Source: a virus
DNA: 20,945 nucleotides
Virus record (IMG/VR): IMGVR_UViG_3300043438_001225
Location: 1-20,945 of that record
Direction: 5' to 3' (one strand)
Part shown: positions 1 to 7,091 of the stretch, piece after piece
How the letters are laid out: every line of letters starts with the position of its first letter
Position numbering within the stretch: the stretch's first letter is position 1
Program-made: the position numbers and the translations under genes
Notes under the pieces: model-generated
What the model saw: only the letters and a program-made list of their open reading frames with translations
Databases searched by the model: none
Told to the model about the DNA's origin: nothing

Positions 1-2
1 AA

Positions 3-632
3 TTAGATACTCTAAATTATCCTAACTTCTTACCAGAAGAAATAGATTTAATTCTAAATAATGCTCAAGGTAGATTAGTTAAACAGAGATATGGTTTTAA
101 TAATAACAAAAGACAATCTTTTGAGGAAACTGAAAAACGTACTGAAGATTTAAAGAATATTACTATAAATGCAATATTAACACCTTTACCTTATGCTGTA
201 GATAATATAGATGCACAAGCAAGGTTTTTAACTCTTCCTACAGATCATTGGTTTACTATACAAGAAAGAGCAGGTATTACGTGTAACTATTGTGGTACAA
301 ATATAACTAAAAGAGTTGAAGTTATACCAACAAGTCACGCTGAGATTTCTAAAGTATTAAATGATCCTTTTAAGAAACCTAATAATGAAAAAGCATTAAG
401 GTTGATGTATGATGGAAAAGTTGAGTTAGTGTCTAGTTGTACTATAGTAGATTATCAAATGAGATACTTAAAACAACCTGTAACAATTGATTTAGCTACA
501 GGAGTTACTTGCGAACTATCTGAACACATTCATTCTGAACTAGTTGACTTAGCAGTAAGTATAGCTTTAGAAGGAATAGAAAGTAAACGTAGTCAAACTT
601 TTAATCCTTTGATTAATAACACAAATGAATAA
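3..632 (+). CDS. Virion structural protein, connector/ring-like (5' end missing)
   Basis: The frame is open from base 3 to the stop at 632, giving 209 residues with the true start outside the window; the ATG at 402 is internal. Visible near the left edge is the segment NYPNFLPEEIDLILNNAQ followed by a basic QRYG stretch and an FEETEKRTEDL helix, a pattern I associate with conserved virion proteins of Bacteroidota phages that lie near ring/connector genes. A single CNYC pair sits about 95 residues in, and the rest is mixed alpha/beta. It lies 42 bases upstream of the abundant 423-residue virion protein, in the same direction. I infer a portal-proximal connector or ring role in the mature particle; the exact role cannot be shown without the N-terminus. 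It is not enzyme-like. Certainty is high that it is coding, moderate that it is structural. Confidence 0.7.
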   Translation, partial: LDTLNYPNFLPEEIDLILNNAQGRLVKQRYGFNNNKRQSFEETEKRTEDLKNITINAILTPLPYAVDNIDAQARFLTLPTDHWFTIQERAGITCNYCGTNITKRVEVIPTSHAEISKVLNDPFKKPNNEKALRLMYDGKVELVSSCTIVDYQMRYLKQPVTIDLATGVTCELSEHIHSELVDLAVSIALEGIESKRSQTFNPLINNTNE

Positions 633-674
633 TAAATACAATATCTAATAAATAAATTTTAAAAATTAAAAAAA

Positions 675-1946
675 ATGTCAATTCATAAAGTAACAAACAC
701 TTTTGTAGGAAATGGAACAGCTTTGGAAACAACTGTTAACACATTAACTCCAGGTAAATTAGGATTATTTGGTCAAGACCAAACAATTTTAGCATCAGCT
801 TATTTAGCAGGCGGTGCAGGTGAATCAATTACAGTATCAGAAACTTATGCTGATGGTTCATTCAAAAAATCAATGTCTATTAATGGTAGAAATGTAACTT
901 CTGCTCGTGGTAAACGTTATTCTCCAGCAACTCGTGAAGTATGGGCTATTGGTTATAACCGTAAAACTGCAGCAGGACTTATTGGAGTAGTTAACTCAAC
1001 TGACTACACTTTTAATATCCGTTTTAAAAATGATAAATCTTTATATTCTGAAAGACCAGAAGTATTAAGAGGTTCATTTTTATCTTCAGCAGCAGCTACT
1101 CAATTAACTATCGCTACTCAAATAGCGGCAGTAGTTAACAATGGTGGTTTTAAAACTTTAGTAAAAGCAATTATCGTAGGTAATGGTACAGGTATCCAAG
1201 GATTAACTGGAGCTACTGCTTATGGTGTTGAAATCACTGCTTTAGATATTAATCAATTTCGTAGTTCTACTTACAAAGAAAACCGTGTGTATTTCTCTGT
1301 ATCTGTAGAAGATGCTACAGGATTTGGTGCAACTACAACTTGTGATCAAATTCAAGCTAACTCTTATGGAGAAGGAACTTATAACTATATTTATAACAAA
1401 GAAAACTTTGATTATCAATATGAAGGTTTATCTAACCGTAGATTATGGCCAGCTCAATCTGTAAGTTTTAACTCTGTATCTACAGGTTATTTATCTACTA
1501 CTGTTGGTGGTACAGGTAACGTTGGTGTTACTATTGGTAGTGACATTGTTACATTTGCTACAACTAACGCAATGGTAAGAGTTGGTGAAGCTATATCTTT
1601 AGATGGTACAATGTATGAAGTTAAATATTTAATCGGTACAGGTGCAGCATCAAGTGTAGTATTAACTACTCCTTTTGTTGGAGCAACAAATGCTACAGCA
1701 GTATTATTATTTAAATATTTCTATAGCATTTTAATTCTTGAATTTACTGACAATTCATTTACTTCAGGTGCAGATTTAATTTCTGTAGCTCGTAAATCAG
1801 TTTATATTGCAACTCCAGCTATTGACGCAGGTGCTGCTTATACAGCTATTGCAACTGGTTCAACAGAAGGTGCTTCATTGTTATCTAAGTTAAATACTTG
1901 GTTAGCTACAACACCAGCTGCTCCAGTATTGACTTTTGCAGTTTAG
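675..1946 (+). CDS. Abundant beta-rich virion structural protein (423 aa)
   Basis: A 423-residue protein rich in Gly, Ala, Thr and Val, with no cysteine cluster, no signal peptide and no membrane segment. The segment around residues 75-105 (GKRYSPATREVWAIGYNRK) and the later YSERPEVLRGSF block followed by a Thr/Ala-rich helix resemble phage head or tail building blocks made of repeated beta domains. It uses more C-ending and CGT codons (aac, atc, cgt) than most genes in the window, has an A-rich leader just before ATG and strong hairpins right after the stop, all suggesting high expression. I see no HK97-like N-arm or E-loop pattern, so I do not call it the major capsid protein, though a major head, hub or tube-like component is possible. 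Neighbours are a connector-like protein upstream and the fibre module downstream. The exact role is unresolved. Confidence 0.6.
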   Translation: MSIHKVTNTFVGNGTALETTVNTLTPGKLGLFGQDQTILASAYLAGGAGESITVSETYADGSFKKSMSINGRNVTSARGKRYSPATREVWAIGYNRKTAAGLIGVVNSTDYTFNIRFKNDKSLYSERPEVLRGSFLSSAAATQLTIATQIAAVVNNGGFKTLVKAIIVGNGTGIQGLTGATAYGVEITALDINQFRSSTYKENRVYFSVSVEDATGFGATTTCDQIQANSYGEGTYNYIYNKENFDYQYEGLSNRRLWPAQSVSFNSVSTGYLSTTVGGTGNVGVTIGSDIVTFATTNAMVRVGEAISLDGTMYEVKYLIGTGAASSVVLTTPFVGATNATAVLLFKYFYSILILEFTDNSFTSGADLISVARKSVYIATPAIDAGAAYTAIATGSTEGASLLSKLNTWLATTPAAPVLTFAV

Positions 1947-1958
1947 TCCTTAAACTGC
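1938..1958 (+). other. Perfect hairpin overlapping the stop codon of the 423-aa gene
   Basis: GCAGTTTA (1938-1945) pairs perfectly with TAAACTGC (1951-1958) around a 5-base loop. The TAG stop at 1944-1946 lies at the top of the stem. There is no T-tract, so it is not a classical terminator. It could stabilise the 3' end of an abundant mRNA. Confidence 0.6.
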
Positions 1959-1963
1959 TAAAA

Positions 1964-1980
1964 CACATCATTCTGATGTG
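1964..1980 (+). other. Second perfect hairpin (7-bp stem, 3-base loop)
   Basis: CACATCA (1964-1970) pairs with TGATGTG (1974-1980) around TTC. It sits 5 bases after the first hairpin and 30 bases before the terminator stem. No T-tract follows it directly. It is probably part of a structured 3' untranslated region. Confidence 0.55.
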
Positions 1981-2010
1981 CCAATCTTTAAAGCCTTAAT
2001 TAGTATAATG

Positions 2011-2055
2011 AGCCCCTGGTTTTTCTTCCTTAAAGTTTCCAGGGGCTTTATTTTA
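2011..2055 (+). terminator. Rho-independent terminator after the 423-aa gene
   Basis: AGCCCCTGG (2011-2019) pairs perfectly with CCAGGGGCT (2039-2047), a GC-rich 9-bp stem in very AT-rich surroundings, followed by TTATTTTA. It separates the abundant virion protein from the fibre module and would lower transcription of the downstream genes relative to the 423-residue protein. The loop is long (19 bases), so termination may be partial. Confidence 0.85.
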
Positions 2056-2074
2056 CTCTAAAAATTAATTAAAA

Positions 2075-2638
2075 ATGCTAAGTTTAAACTTTGAAATATG
2101 CCAAGTAGGTGCTTGTAAAAATTTAGTTTTTTCTGAAACTACCGGCAACTATGATGTAACTTATAACCCAACAGGTTATGGTGCTCCAAATATTGAATTA
2201 ACAGATGTTGCTACTGCAACTTTATCTATAACAGATCCTACTGGAACTGTAAGTATTTTAGATATGATGAGTCACGGTTTTCCAACAGATGATCTTACTA
2301 TTGATGGTTATACAATAACTTCAACTACAGTGTTACCTGATGGTCAATGGACTTTTACATATACTATAACTACTAATCTATTACCTTCTGAAACATATGT
2401 TAAAACAATAAATAAATTATTTTATTGTAATGCAGAATGCTGTGTAACTAAAATGTTAACTACAGTAGATACTTGTGATTGTTGTAATGATAATACAGCA
2501 TTAAATAATTATGTTAAAGTATCAACCTTTTTAGAATCATTAAAGAAAGCTGCAACTTGTGGTGATGTATTAAATTTTTCTAATATCTTAAAAATTGTAA
2601 ACAAATTATGTAAAAATAGTGGGTGTAAAACTTGCTAA
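2075..2638 (+). CDS. Cysteine-rich virion/fibre-associated protein (187 aa)
   Basis: Residues 1 to about 115 look like a beta domain (alternating Thr/Ile strands, two early cysteines at 9 and 14). The last third is helical and very cysteine-rich: a C-x3-CC motif near residue 117, a CDCC motif about 15 residues on, and the ending C179, C184, C187. The same plan, a beta domain plus Cys-rich helices, is seen in the 215-residue protein at 3638-4285, and related Cys-rich tails occur in Bacteroidota phage genomes. It starts 20 bases after the terminator, with an A-rich leader (AATTAATTAAAA) in place of a Shine-Dalgarno site. It opens the fibre module and may anchor or crosslink fibre subunits through disulphides or a metal. 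No enzymatic motif is visible and the function is unknown. Confidence 0.6.
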   Translation: MLSLNFEICQVGACKNLVFSETTGNYDVTYNPTGYGAPNIELTDVATATLSITDPTGTVSILDMMSHGFPTDDLTIDGYTITSTTVLPDGQWTFTYTITTNLLPSETYVKTINKLFYCNAECCVTKMLTTVDTCDCCNDNTALNNYVKVSTFLESLKKAATCGDVLNFSNILKIVNKLCKNSGCKTC

Positions 2639-2669
2639 TAATAAATAAAAACCTTATATTATATATACT

Positions 2670-3182
2670 ATGTGTGATTGCTGTAAAAAAATAATAACTA
2701 GAATTGGAGTAGAAGGTCCAACAGGTCCCCAAGGACCTCAAGGTATTCAAGGAATACAAGGAGAAGTAGGACCAATAGGTCCAGAAGGTGTACCAGGACC
2801 AGAAGGTATTTGTGCAATACTTGCTGTATCAGGTTCTTTTGCTAAAGGTGATGCTGATGCAGGATTACTTTTTCAAAGTACATCAATACCTGGTGGTATT
2901 GGAGGTACATTTCTTGTTGAATTAGAATATTATATTCGAGTAGTAGATCCTATGCCTGGACAAATTACTACAACATTAGTAAAAAATGGAATGGTTGCAA
3001 TGATGAATCCAAATACTACTCATGAACAAAATTGGGTAATAACAGTAGATGCAGAAAATCCTTTTTTTACATATACTCATAGTGCAGTTTTAGTTTTAAC
3101 AGCTAGTGATGTTGCAGGATTTATGATAACAACTACTGCAGCAGGAGTTAATGGATTATTAAAAATAACTAAAATATCTTAA
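2670..3182 (+). CDS. Collagen-like fibre protein with N-terminal Cys motif (170 aa)
   Basis: The protein begins MCDCCKK, then from about residue 15 to 47 runs a Gly-X-Y collagen-like stretch (GPTGPQGPQGIQGIQGEVGP and onward), and ends in a ~120-residue beta-rich domain. Collagen-like repeats in phage virions form trimeric shafts, so the likely architecture is an N-terminal Cys anchor, a short triple-helical shaft and a globular C-terminal head that could bind host surface structures. The gene is followed after one base by a paralogue-like gene with the same plan (3184-3633). The leader is AT-rich with no Shine-Dalgarno site. That it is a virion fibre is inferred from the repeat and from its position; the receptor is unknown. 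Confidence 0.7.
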   Translation: MCDCCKKIITRIGVEGPTGPQGPQGIQGIQGEVGPIGPEGVPGPEGICAILAVSGSFAKGDADAGLLFQSTSIPGGIGGTFLVELEYYIRVVDPMPGQITTTLVKNGMVAMMNPNTTHEQNWVITVDAENPFFTYTHSAVLVLTASDVAGFMITTTAAGVNGLLKITKIS

Positions 3183-3183
3183 T

Positions 3184-3633
3184 ATGTGTGGAAATTGTGA
3201 TGGGATAATAATCCCAATAGGTCCTACTGGACCAATAGGTGCTCCTGGTACTAATGGTACAAATGGCACTAACGGTACAAATGGTACTAATGGTATTAAT
3301 GGTCGTAATGCTTTTAAAGTAATTAAACAATATTTTACAGATGATGTTGAACAAACAATTACTATAACACAAACAGAGTTAACAAATTGTGAGGGTATAC
3401 CTGCAGGATGTTTTATTGCTCCAGCAGTAGCAAGTATTGCAGATATACATGTGCAAGCTTGGTTTCTTGTTAATGGTCCATTAACTTATTGGCAACTATT
3501 AACAAACTCAACTACACTAGGTACATATAATTTTAATTGTACAATTGATGCTTCTGGTGGAGTTACAGATGGAAATATTACAATAACTACAGGAGGATCA
3601 ATTGGAATGTTTAGAATTGTAATTTTAGGATAA
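3184..3633 (+). CDS. Collagen-like fibre protein with Gly-Thr-Asn repeats (149 aa)
   Basis: It starts MCGNCDG (a CxxC pair at residues 2 and 5), followed by a Gly-X-Y stretch at about residues 13-42 that becomes a nearly pure Gly-Thr-Asn repeat, and ends in a ~105-residue beta-rich domain (FLVNGPLTYWQLLTNST region). Architecture and position mirror the preceding gene, suggesting a duplicated pair that may form homo- or heterotrimers. It begins only one base after the previous stop, so the two are probably translated together. It is likely a surface fibre or decoration; the repeat length may vary between relatives by slippage. There is no transmembrane or signal segment. Confidence is high for a collagen-like virion protein and low for its exact place on the particle. 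Confidence 0.7.
   Translation: MCGNCDGIIIPIGPTGPIGAPGTNGTNGTNGTNGTNGINGRNAFKVIKQYFTDDVEQTITITQTELTNCEGIPAGCFIAPAVASIADIHVQAWFLVNGPLTYWQLLTNSTTLGTYNFNCTIDASGGVTDGNITITTGGSIGMFRIVILG
3247..3309 (+). repeat. Tandem 9-bp repeat encoding Gly-Thr-Asn
   Basis: Seven consecutive 9-base units of the form GGT-ACT/ACA-AAT, with the last two units changed to Gly-Ile-Asn and Gly-Arg-Asn. It encodes the second half of the collagen-like shaft of the 149-residue protein. Synonymous changes between units show it is not a fresh duplication. Confidence 0.85.
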
Positions 3634-3637
3634 AGAT

Positions 3638-4285
3638 ATGACTGCTGAAAATATAAACTTAGTACTTGCTAATGCAAATTGTTGTATATCAGCTTATGCT
3701 GTAAAGGTATCTAAATTGTTATCTACTAATAGTCTTTGTGCAGAAGCTGAAGTACTAAAATTAAAGATGATGAATGATTACTATGCAGCAGCTAGTTGTT
3801 ATGATACTACACCAATTGTAACAATTGTTGGTACACCTGTTCCTTCAATTATAATGCTTACATCAATAAGTACTTCTCCTTTATATTTAGATAATGTAAG
3901 CGGTCTTACTGATACATATACTTTACTTATTAATGATGTAACAAATATTACAATACTAATACCGGGAGATGGTATTACTAAAATTGGAGATTTAATAGTT
4001 GCTGCATTAATAACAGCAGGTTTATATATTAGTCATACAGTAGTTTTTAACCCTATTCGTGACATAGTTTGTATGTATACTTTTGATTTAGATTGTACAG
4101 TAAGTGGATTAACTTTATCTATTGCTGAACCTTTTACAGAAATAGTTGGAGAAGAATTACAGCCAGGTTTTTGTGGTACAGAGGTAACAACTTATCCAGA
4201 AAATTGTTTAACTTCAGAAGAGTTAGATATAGTAATTAATAAATTAATGTTGGCTTGTGAGATATGTCCTTGCCAATTAACATAA
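3638..4285 (+). CDS. Cysteine-rich fibre-module protein (215 aa)
   Basis: An N-terminal helical segment contains a CC pair (residues 15-16) and further cysteines near 33 and 54. A central beta-rich region (about residues 58-180) includes LLINDVTNITILIPGDGITK. The C-terminus has an Asn-Cys-Leu helix and ends ACEICPCQLT (C207, C210, C212). The helical Cys-rich ends resemble those of the 187-residue protein at 2075-2638, in the order helix-beta-helix. It starts 4 bases after the preceding stop, so it belongs to the same translational run. It probably assembles with the collagen-like proteins, perhaps through disulphides or metal binding by CxxCxC. No known enzyme motif is visible; the function is unknown beyond its membership of the fibre/adhesin module. 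Confidence 0.55.
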   Translation: MTAENINLVLANANCCISAYAVKVSKLLSTNSLCAEAEVLKLKMMNDYYAAASCYDTTPIVTIVGTPVPSIIMLTSISTSPLYLDNVSGLTDTYTLLINDVTNITILIPGDGITKIGDLIVAALITAGLYISHTVVFNPIRDIVCMYTFDLDCTVSGLTLSIAEPFTEIVGEELQPGFCGTEVTTYPENCLTSEELDIVINKLMLACEICPCQLT

Positions 4286-4299
4286 TAAAATAAAACAAA

Positions 4300-4653
4300 A
4301 TGAGTAATTTATTTGGAAATCAAAGCAAGAGTTTTCTTGCAGAATTGGTAAAAATTAATAAGTCTAACTTATTAGCGTTTGGTTATCAAAAATTAACAGT
4401 AGCAGGTACTGTTGTAGGATTAACTATTCCTACTGGAGCTACTTATGCTTTAATAACTGTTGAATCAAGTTTAACTACACCAGCTATTCGTTATTTAGAA
4501 TTAAATTTAGTAACTCCTCCTTCTGCAACTGATGGTATGAGTAGAAGTAACTTAGATACTTTTGATATTACGGGTGCTTCTAATTTAGTAAACTTTAGAG
4601 CTATTCAAATAGCTGCTGGTACACATACTTTACACATACAATATTATAAATAG
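4300..4653 (+). CDS. Small beta-sandwich virion protein (117 aa)
   Basis: A compact protein lacking cysteines. After a short helical N-terminus, residues ~30-117 form predicted beta strands, with the segments VGLTIPTGATYALITVES and TDGMSRSNLDTFDITGASN and an ending AAGTHTLHIQYYK. This pattern recurs in small phage proteins encoded beside tail-fibre genes and looks like a carbohydrate-binding or decoration beta-sandwich. It sits between the Cys-rich module and the long fibre, 14 bases after the former, with a leader of A-rich sequence (AATAAAACAAA). It may be a decoration protein, a fibre tip or a fibre chaperone; these cannot be separated from sequence alone. Confidence 0.55.
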   Translation: MSNLFGNQSKSFLAELVKINKSNLLAFGYQKLTVAGTVVGLTIPTGATYALITVESSLTTPAIRYLELNLVTPPSATDGMSRSNLDTFDITGASNLVNFRAIQIAAGTHTLHIQYYK

Positions 4654-4695
4654 TTATATAATTTATTAACAAACTAATTAATAAATTTAATAATT

Positions 4696-6609
4696 ATGAG
4701 CAGTGTTTTAAAAAATTATCGTAAAATATACACCTCACCAGGTGGTGATCCTTCATTACCTCCTCGTGTAACAATATTAGAAAACAATGAATATAAGGTC
4801 ACATATTATGAGGTTATCCAAGGAGCAAGCGGAACCCTCGTTGTCCCTAGCCAAGGAACAATTAACTCGGATGAGTTTGGTTTATCAGGCAATGCGATAT
4901 TGTCAAAAATTGATGCTAACAATAAGCCAACGTATGAAAGCCCTACTACAGTTTCAGGTGCGGCGGTAACTGCAAGTTTAAATGTAGTTACTGGTGCATG
5001 GGTTGCTTCAGGAGTTTATACTGATCCTAATGTAGCATTAATTTATTCAATTAGAATCAAAGCTATTTATTATAGTAATTTAACTTATGATAATATAATT
5101 GAAACTGCAAATATTAATGGAGCTGGTGGTGGTGGAACTCCAACATTAGCACAAGTATTAGCATCGGGTAATACTACTGCTGGTATTCAAATTCAAAGTG
5201 ATGGTTTTGTATCAGCTTTAAATATTGTAGATTCTAATATTGATTTAATAGGTGATGGTGGAGAAGTTTATATATCTAATGCTAAAACTCTTATTTATAA
5301 TGATAATTTAATTGAATTAAACGCTCCAAGTGTTTTAAAAAATGGAGTTGAAATTGCAACAGTAAATGATATTCCAACTAAAACATCTGAATTAATTAAC
5401 GACGGCGACGATGGCAATCCTTTTATCTCTTTAAATGATTTACCTTCTAATCTTATTTTATATGCTACAAATAAAGCAAGTGATGTTCCTACTTACGTTA
5501 AATTAGTAAGTAGCATTACAGATATAGACTATAATACAACTGCGGTAGATGTAAGTACAGGCTCAATCACAACTACTAATCAATTTATTTCTAGTTTAAT
5601 AACTTCGTCAAATGTAATAGTTGGTAATCCTGGTGTTTTAAATATAACAACAATTGGAAATATTAGAAGGACGGCAGGAACGGGAGATGCTGAATTTTAT
5701 TTTGAAGTTTACAAAAGAACTATCGGTGGAGTTGAAACTTTAATCACTACTTCGGGAAATACTCCTCCTGTTTTTAATGGTGTTTATGCTCAATTTTCAG
5801 CAACTGCATTATGGAATGATGGTATATTTTTAGCAACCGATAGAATTGTATTAAAGTTTTATGGAAGTAGAATAGTAGGAGGTTCTGCCCCTACTTATGA
5901 TTTTCAATTTGGAGGCTCTATTCCAGTACGTTCTTTAGTTCCAATTCCTTTAACTGTATCACCAACTCCATTAAGTGAGTTAATAATAAACAAACAGGAC
6001 TCATTAGCAGTTGATGGAACAGCTACTAAGTACCCTACTGTTGATGCTGTTAATGCTGGGTTAGCAACTAAGGGTGTACTATCATATTTAGATCAATTAG
6101 TATTTAGTGGTTCTTATATGCCAGCTAAAAAAGGATATGGTACAACTACAGGAACCGCTGGATTAAATAGTTATTTAAGTTCTCAAAGAATTGATAATAG
6201 AAAAACTTGTATTATAACTAGCTTATCAGTTTATTGTAATGTTGGAGTTGCTGGCGGAAATGTTAGAATTTCAATATGGTCAGATTTAAATGGGTTACCA
6301 AACACTTTGTTAGTAGATAGTGGGAATATAGCGTGTACAAGTGCTGGGCGTAAAGAGGGGACAATTACTCCATTTACTATGACTGAAAATGTGGTTTATC
6401 ATATTGGCGTTCAGGTTAGTTCAGCAACTATTAATTTAGCTTATTATTCAGTTAGCGAAAAAACTTACTATAATTCAAGTACTAGCAATTATGTACTTTA
6501 TTTATTGGCATCTTATACTTACGGCACTCCTCCTGCAACATTCCCAGCCATTACATTTTACTATGATTCGGTTGGTTTTGCTCCTTACGTTTTACTTAAA
6601 CAACAATAA
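4696..6609 (+). CDS. Long tail fibre / receptor-binding protein (637 aa)
   Basis: A mosaic fibre. The N-terminal ~130 residues form a beta domain (VTILENNEYKVTYYEVIQG, later DEFGLSGNAILSKID) of the type seen at the virion-attached end of Flavobacterium-type fibres. A Gly-rich hinge (GAGGGGTPTLAQVLASGNTT) follows near residues 143-162, then a shaft, the linker TSELINDGDDGNPFISLNDL near residues 229-250, and a beta domain with EFYFEVYKR around residue 335. A second linker (SLAVDGTATKYPTVDAVNAG) at about 435-454 leads into a C-terminal beta domain from about 470 that is the best candidate for host recognition. Such linkers recur in phage fibres as recombination joints. Part of the 5' end (about 4790-4980) is clearly richer in G+C than its surroundings. 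It is followed by a small gene after 5 bases. Confidence 0.75.
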   Translation: MSSVLKNYRKIYTSPGGDPSLPPRVTILENNEYKVTYYEVIQGASGTLVVPSQGTINSDEFGLSGNAILSKIDANNKPTYESPTTVSGAAVTASLNVVTGAWVASGVYTDPNVALIYSIRIKAIYYSNLTYDNIIETANINGAGGGGTPTLAQVLASGNTTAGIQIQSDGFVSALNIVDSNIDLIGDGGEVYISNAKTLIYNDNLIELNAPSVLKNGVEIATVNDIPTKTSELINDGDDGNPFISLNDLPSNLILYATNKASDVPTYVKLVSSITDIDYNTTAVDVSTGSITTTNQFISSLITSSNVIVGNPGVLNITTIGNIRRTAGTGDAEFYFEVYKRTIGGVETLITTSGNTPPVFNGVYAQFSATALWNDGIFLATDRIVLKFYGSRIVGGSAPTYDFQFGGSIPVRSLVPIPLTVSPTPLSELIINKQDSLAVDGTATKYPTVDAVNAGLATKGVLSYLDQLVFSGSYMPAKKGYGTTTGTAGLNSYLSSQRIDNRKTCIITSLSVYCNVGVAGGNVRISIWSDLNGLPNTLLVDSGNIACTSAGRKEGTITPFTMTENVVYHIGVQVSSATINLAYYSVSEKTYYNSSTSNYVLYLLASYTYGTPPATFPAITFYYDSVGFAPYVLLKQQ

Positions 6610-6614
6610 CAATT

Positions 6615-6818
6615 ATGGCATTCAACGAAATATACTCAAAGAAATTAGATAGTGAAGGTAATCCAATCTTAGTAGATGGGGACTTTGTAATGGAGTTAAT
6701 ATCTAGTACTGAAGTACCTGACTTAGTAGTAGAACCAACTGACATAGTAGTAACTGATTTTAATAATAAAGAATCAGTAAATGAATTAATTTTAAAACTT
6801 CAAAATTTAAACTTATAA
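6615..6818 (+). CDS. Small acidic fibre-follower protein (67 aa)
   Basis: A small acidic protein starting MAFNEIYSKKLDSEGNPILV, with a beta-rich first half and a C-terminal leucine-rich helix (VNELILKLQNLNL). It begins 5 bases after the tail-fibre stop, suggesting coupled translation and possibly a fibre chaperone or a small fibre-tip component. It has no cysteine, signal or membrane segment. I do not recognise a family, and the role is inferred only from position. Confidence 0.5.
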   Translation: MAFNEIYSKKLDSEGNPILVDGDFVMELISSTEVPDLVVEPTDIVVTDFNNKESVNELILKLQNLNL

Positions 6819-6824
6819 CGTCCT

Positions 6825-7091
6825 ATGACCGCACCTAAAAACAATTTTACAATACCTAAAGTAATCGGAGTTCTAACAGTAGCAACATTTATAATAACTG
6901 CTTTTAATTGGGCTTCTGATATTAAAACTGATATAGCATTAATTAAACAAAAGATTTATTATGCAAATGATAAATTGGAATACAGAATATCTGAATTAGA
7001 AAATAAACAAAAGCAATCAAAAGAAGTAATATTTAACCAACCAAAGGCTATTTTGCCAAATGCTATTAATTTAGAAAACTATGTTGAATAA
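6825..7091 (+). CDS. Single-TM coiled-coil membrane protein, lysis candidate (88 aa)
   Basis: Residues 13-30 (VIGVLTVATFIITAFNWA) form one membrane helix, preceded by a short basic N-terminus and followed by a charged helix (about residues 40-66, ISELENKQKQSKE) likely to form a coiled coil. One-TM proteins of this plan occur in lysis cassettes as holin-like or spanin-like proteins, or as antiholins. The stop overlaps the start of the DUF5675 gene by one base (TAATG), so translation is probably coupled. It could instead be a small membrane protein unrelated to lysis; the assignment rests on topology and context. Confidence 0.5.
   Translation: MTAPKNNFTIPKVIGVLTVATFIITAFNWASDIKTDIALIKQKIYYANDKLEYRISELENKQKQSKEVIFNQPKAILPNAINLENYVE

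Noticed and set aside
402-632. A complete 76-residue gene starting at ATG 402
   Set aside because: The same frame is open without a stop to the left edge of the window and reads as a continuous protein, so the ATG is internal.
675-1946. Assignment as the HK97-fold major capsid protein
   Set aside because: The abundance signs fit, but no N-arm, E-loop or P-domain helix pattern is visible, so the specific name is not supported.
3247-3309. CRISPR-like or regulatory repeat
   Set aside because: Nine-base units in frame encode Gly-Thr-Asn; there are no spacers.
3169-3372. Minus-strand frame of 67 codons opposite the collagen-like gene
   Set aside because: It is a low-complexity Thr/Ile/Ser product caused by the repeat on the coding strand, with no independent support.
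4787-4969. Plus-strand 60-codon frame inside the tail-fibre gene
   Set aside because: It lies wholly within the well-supported fibre frame; it is open because of the G+C-richer patch.
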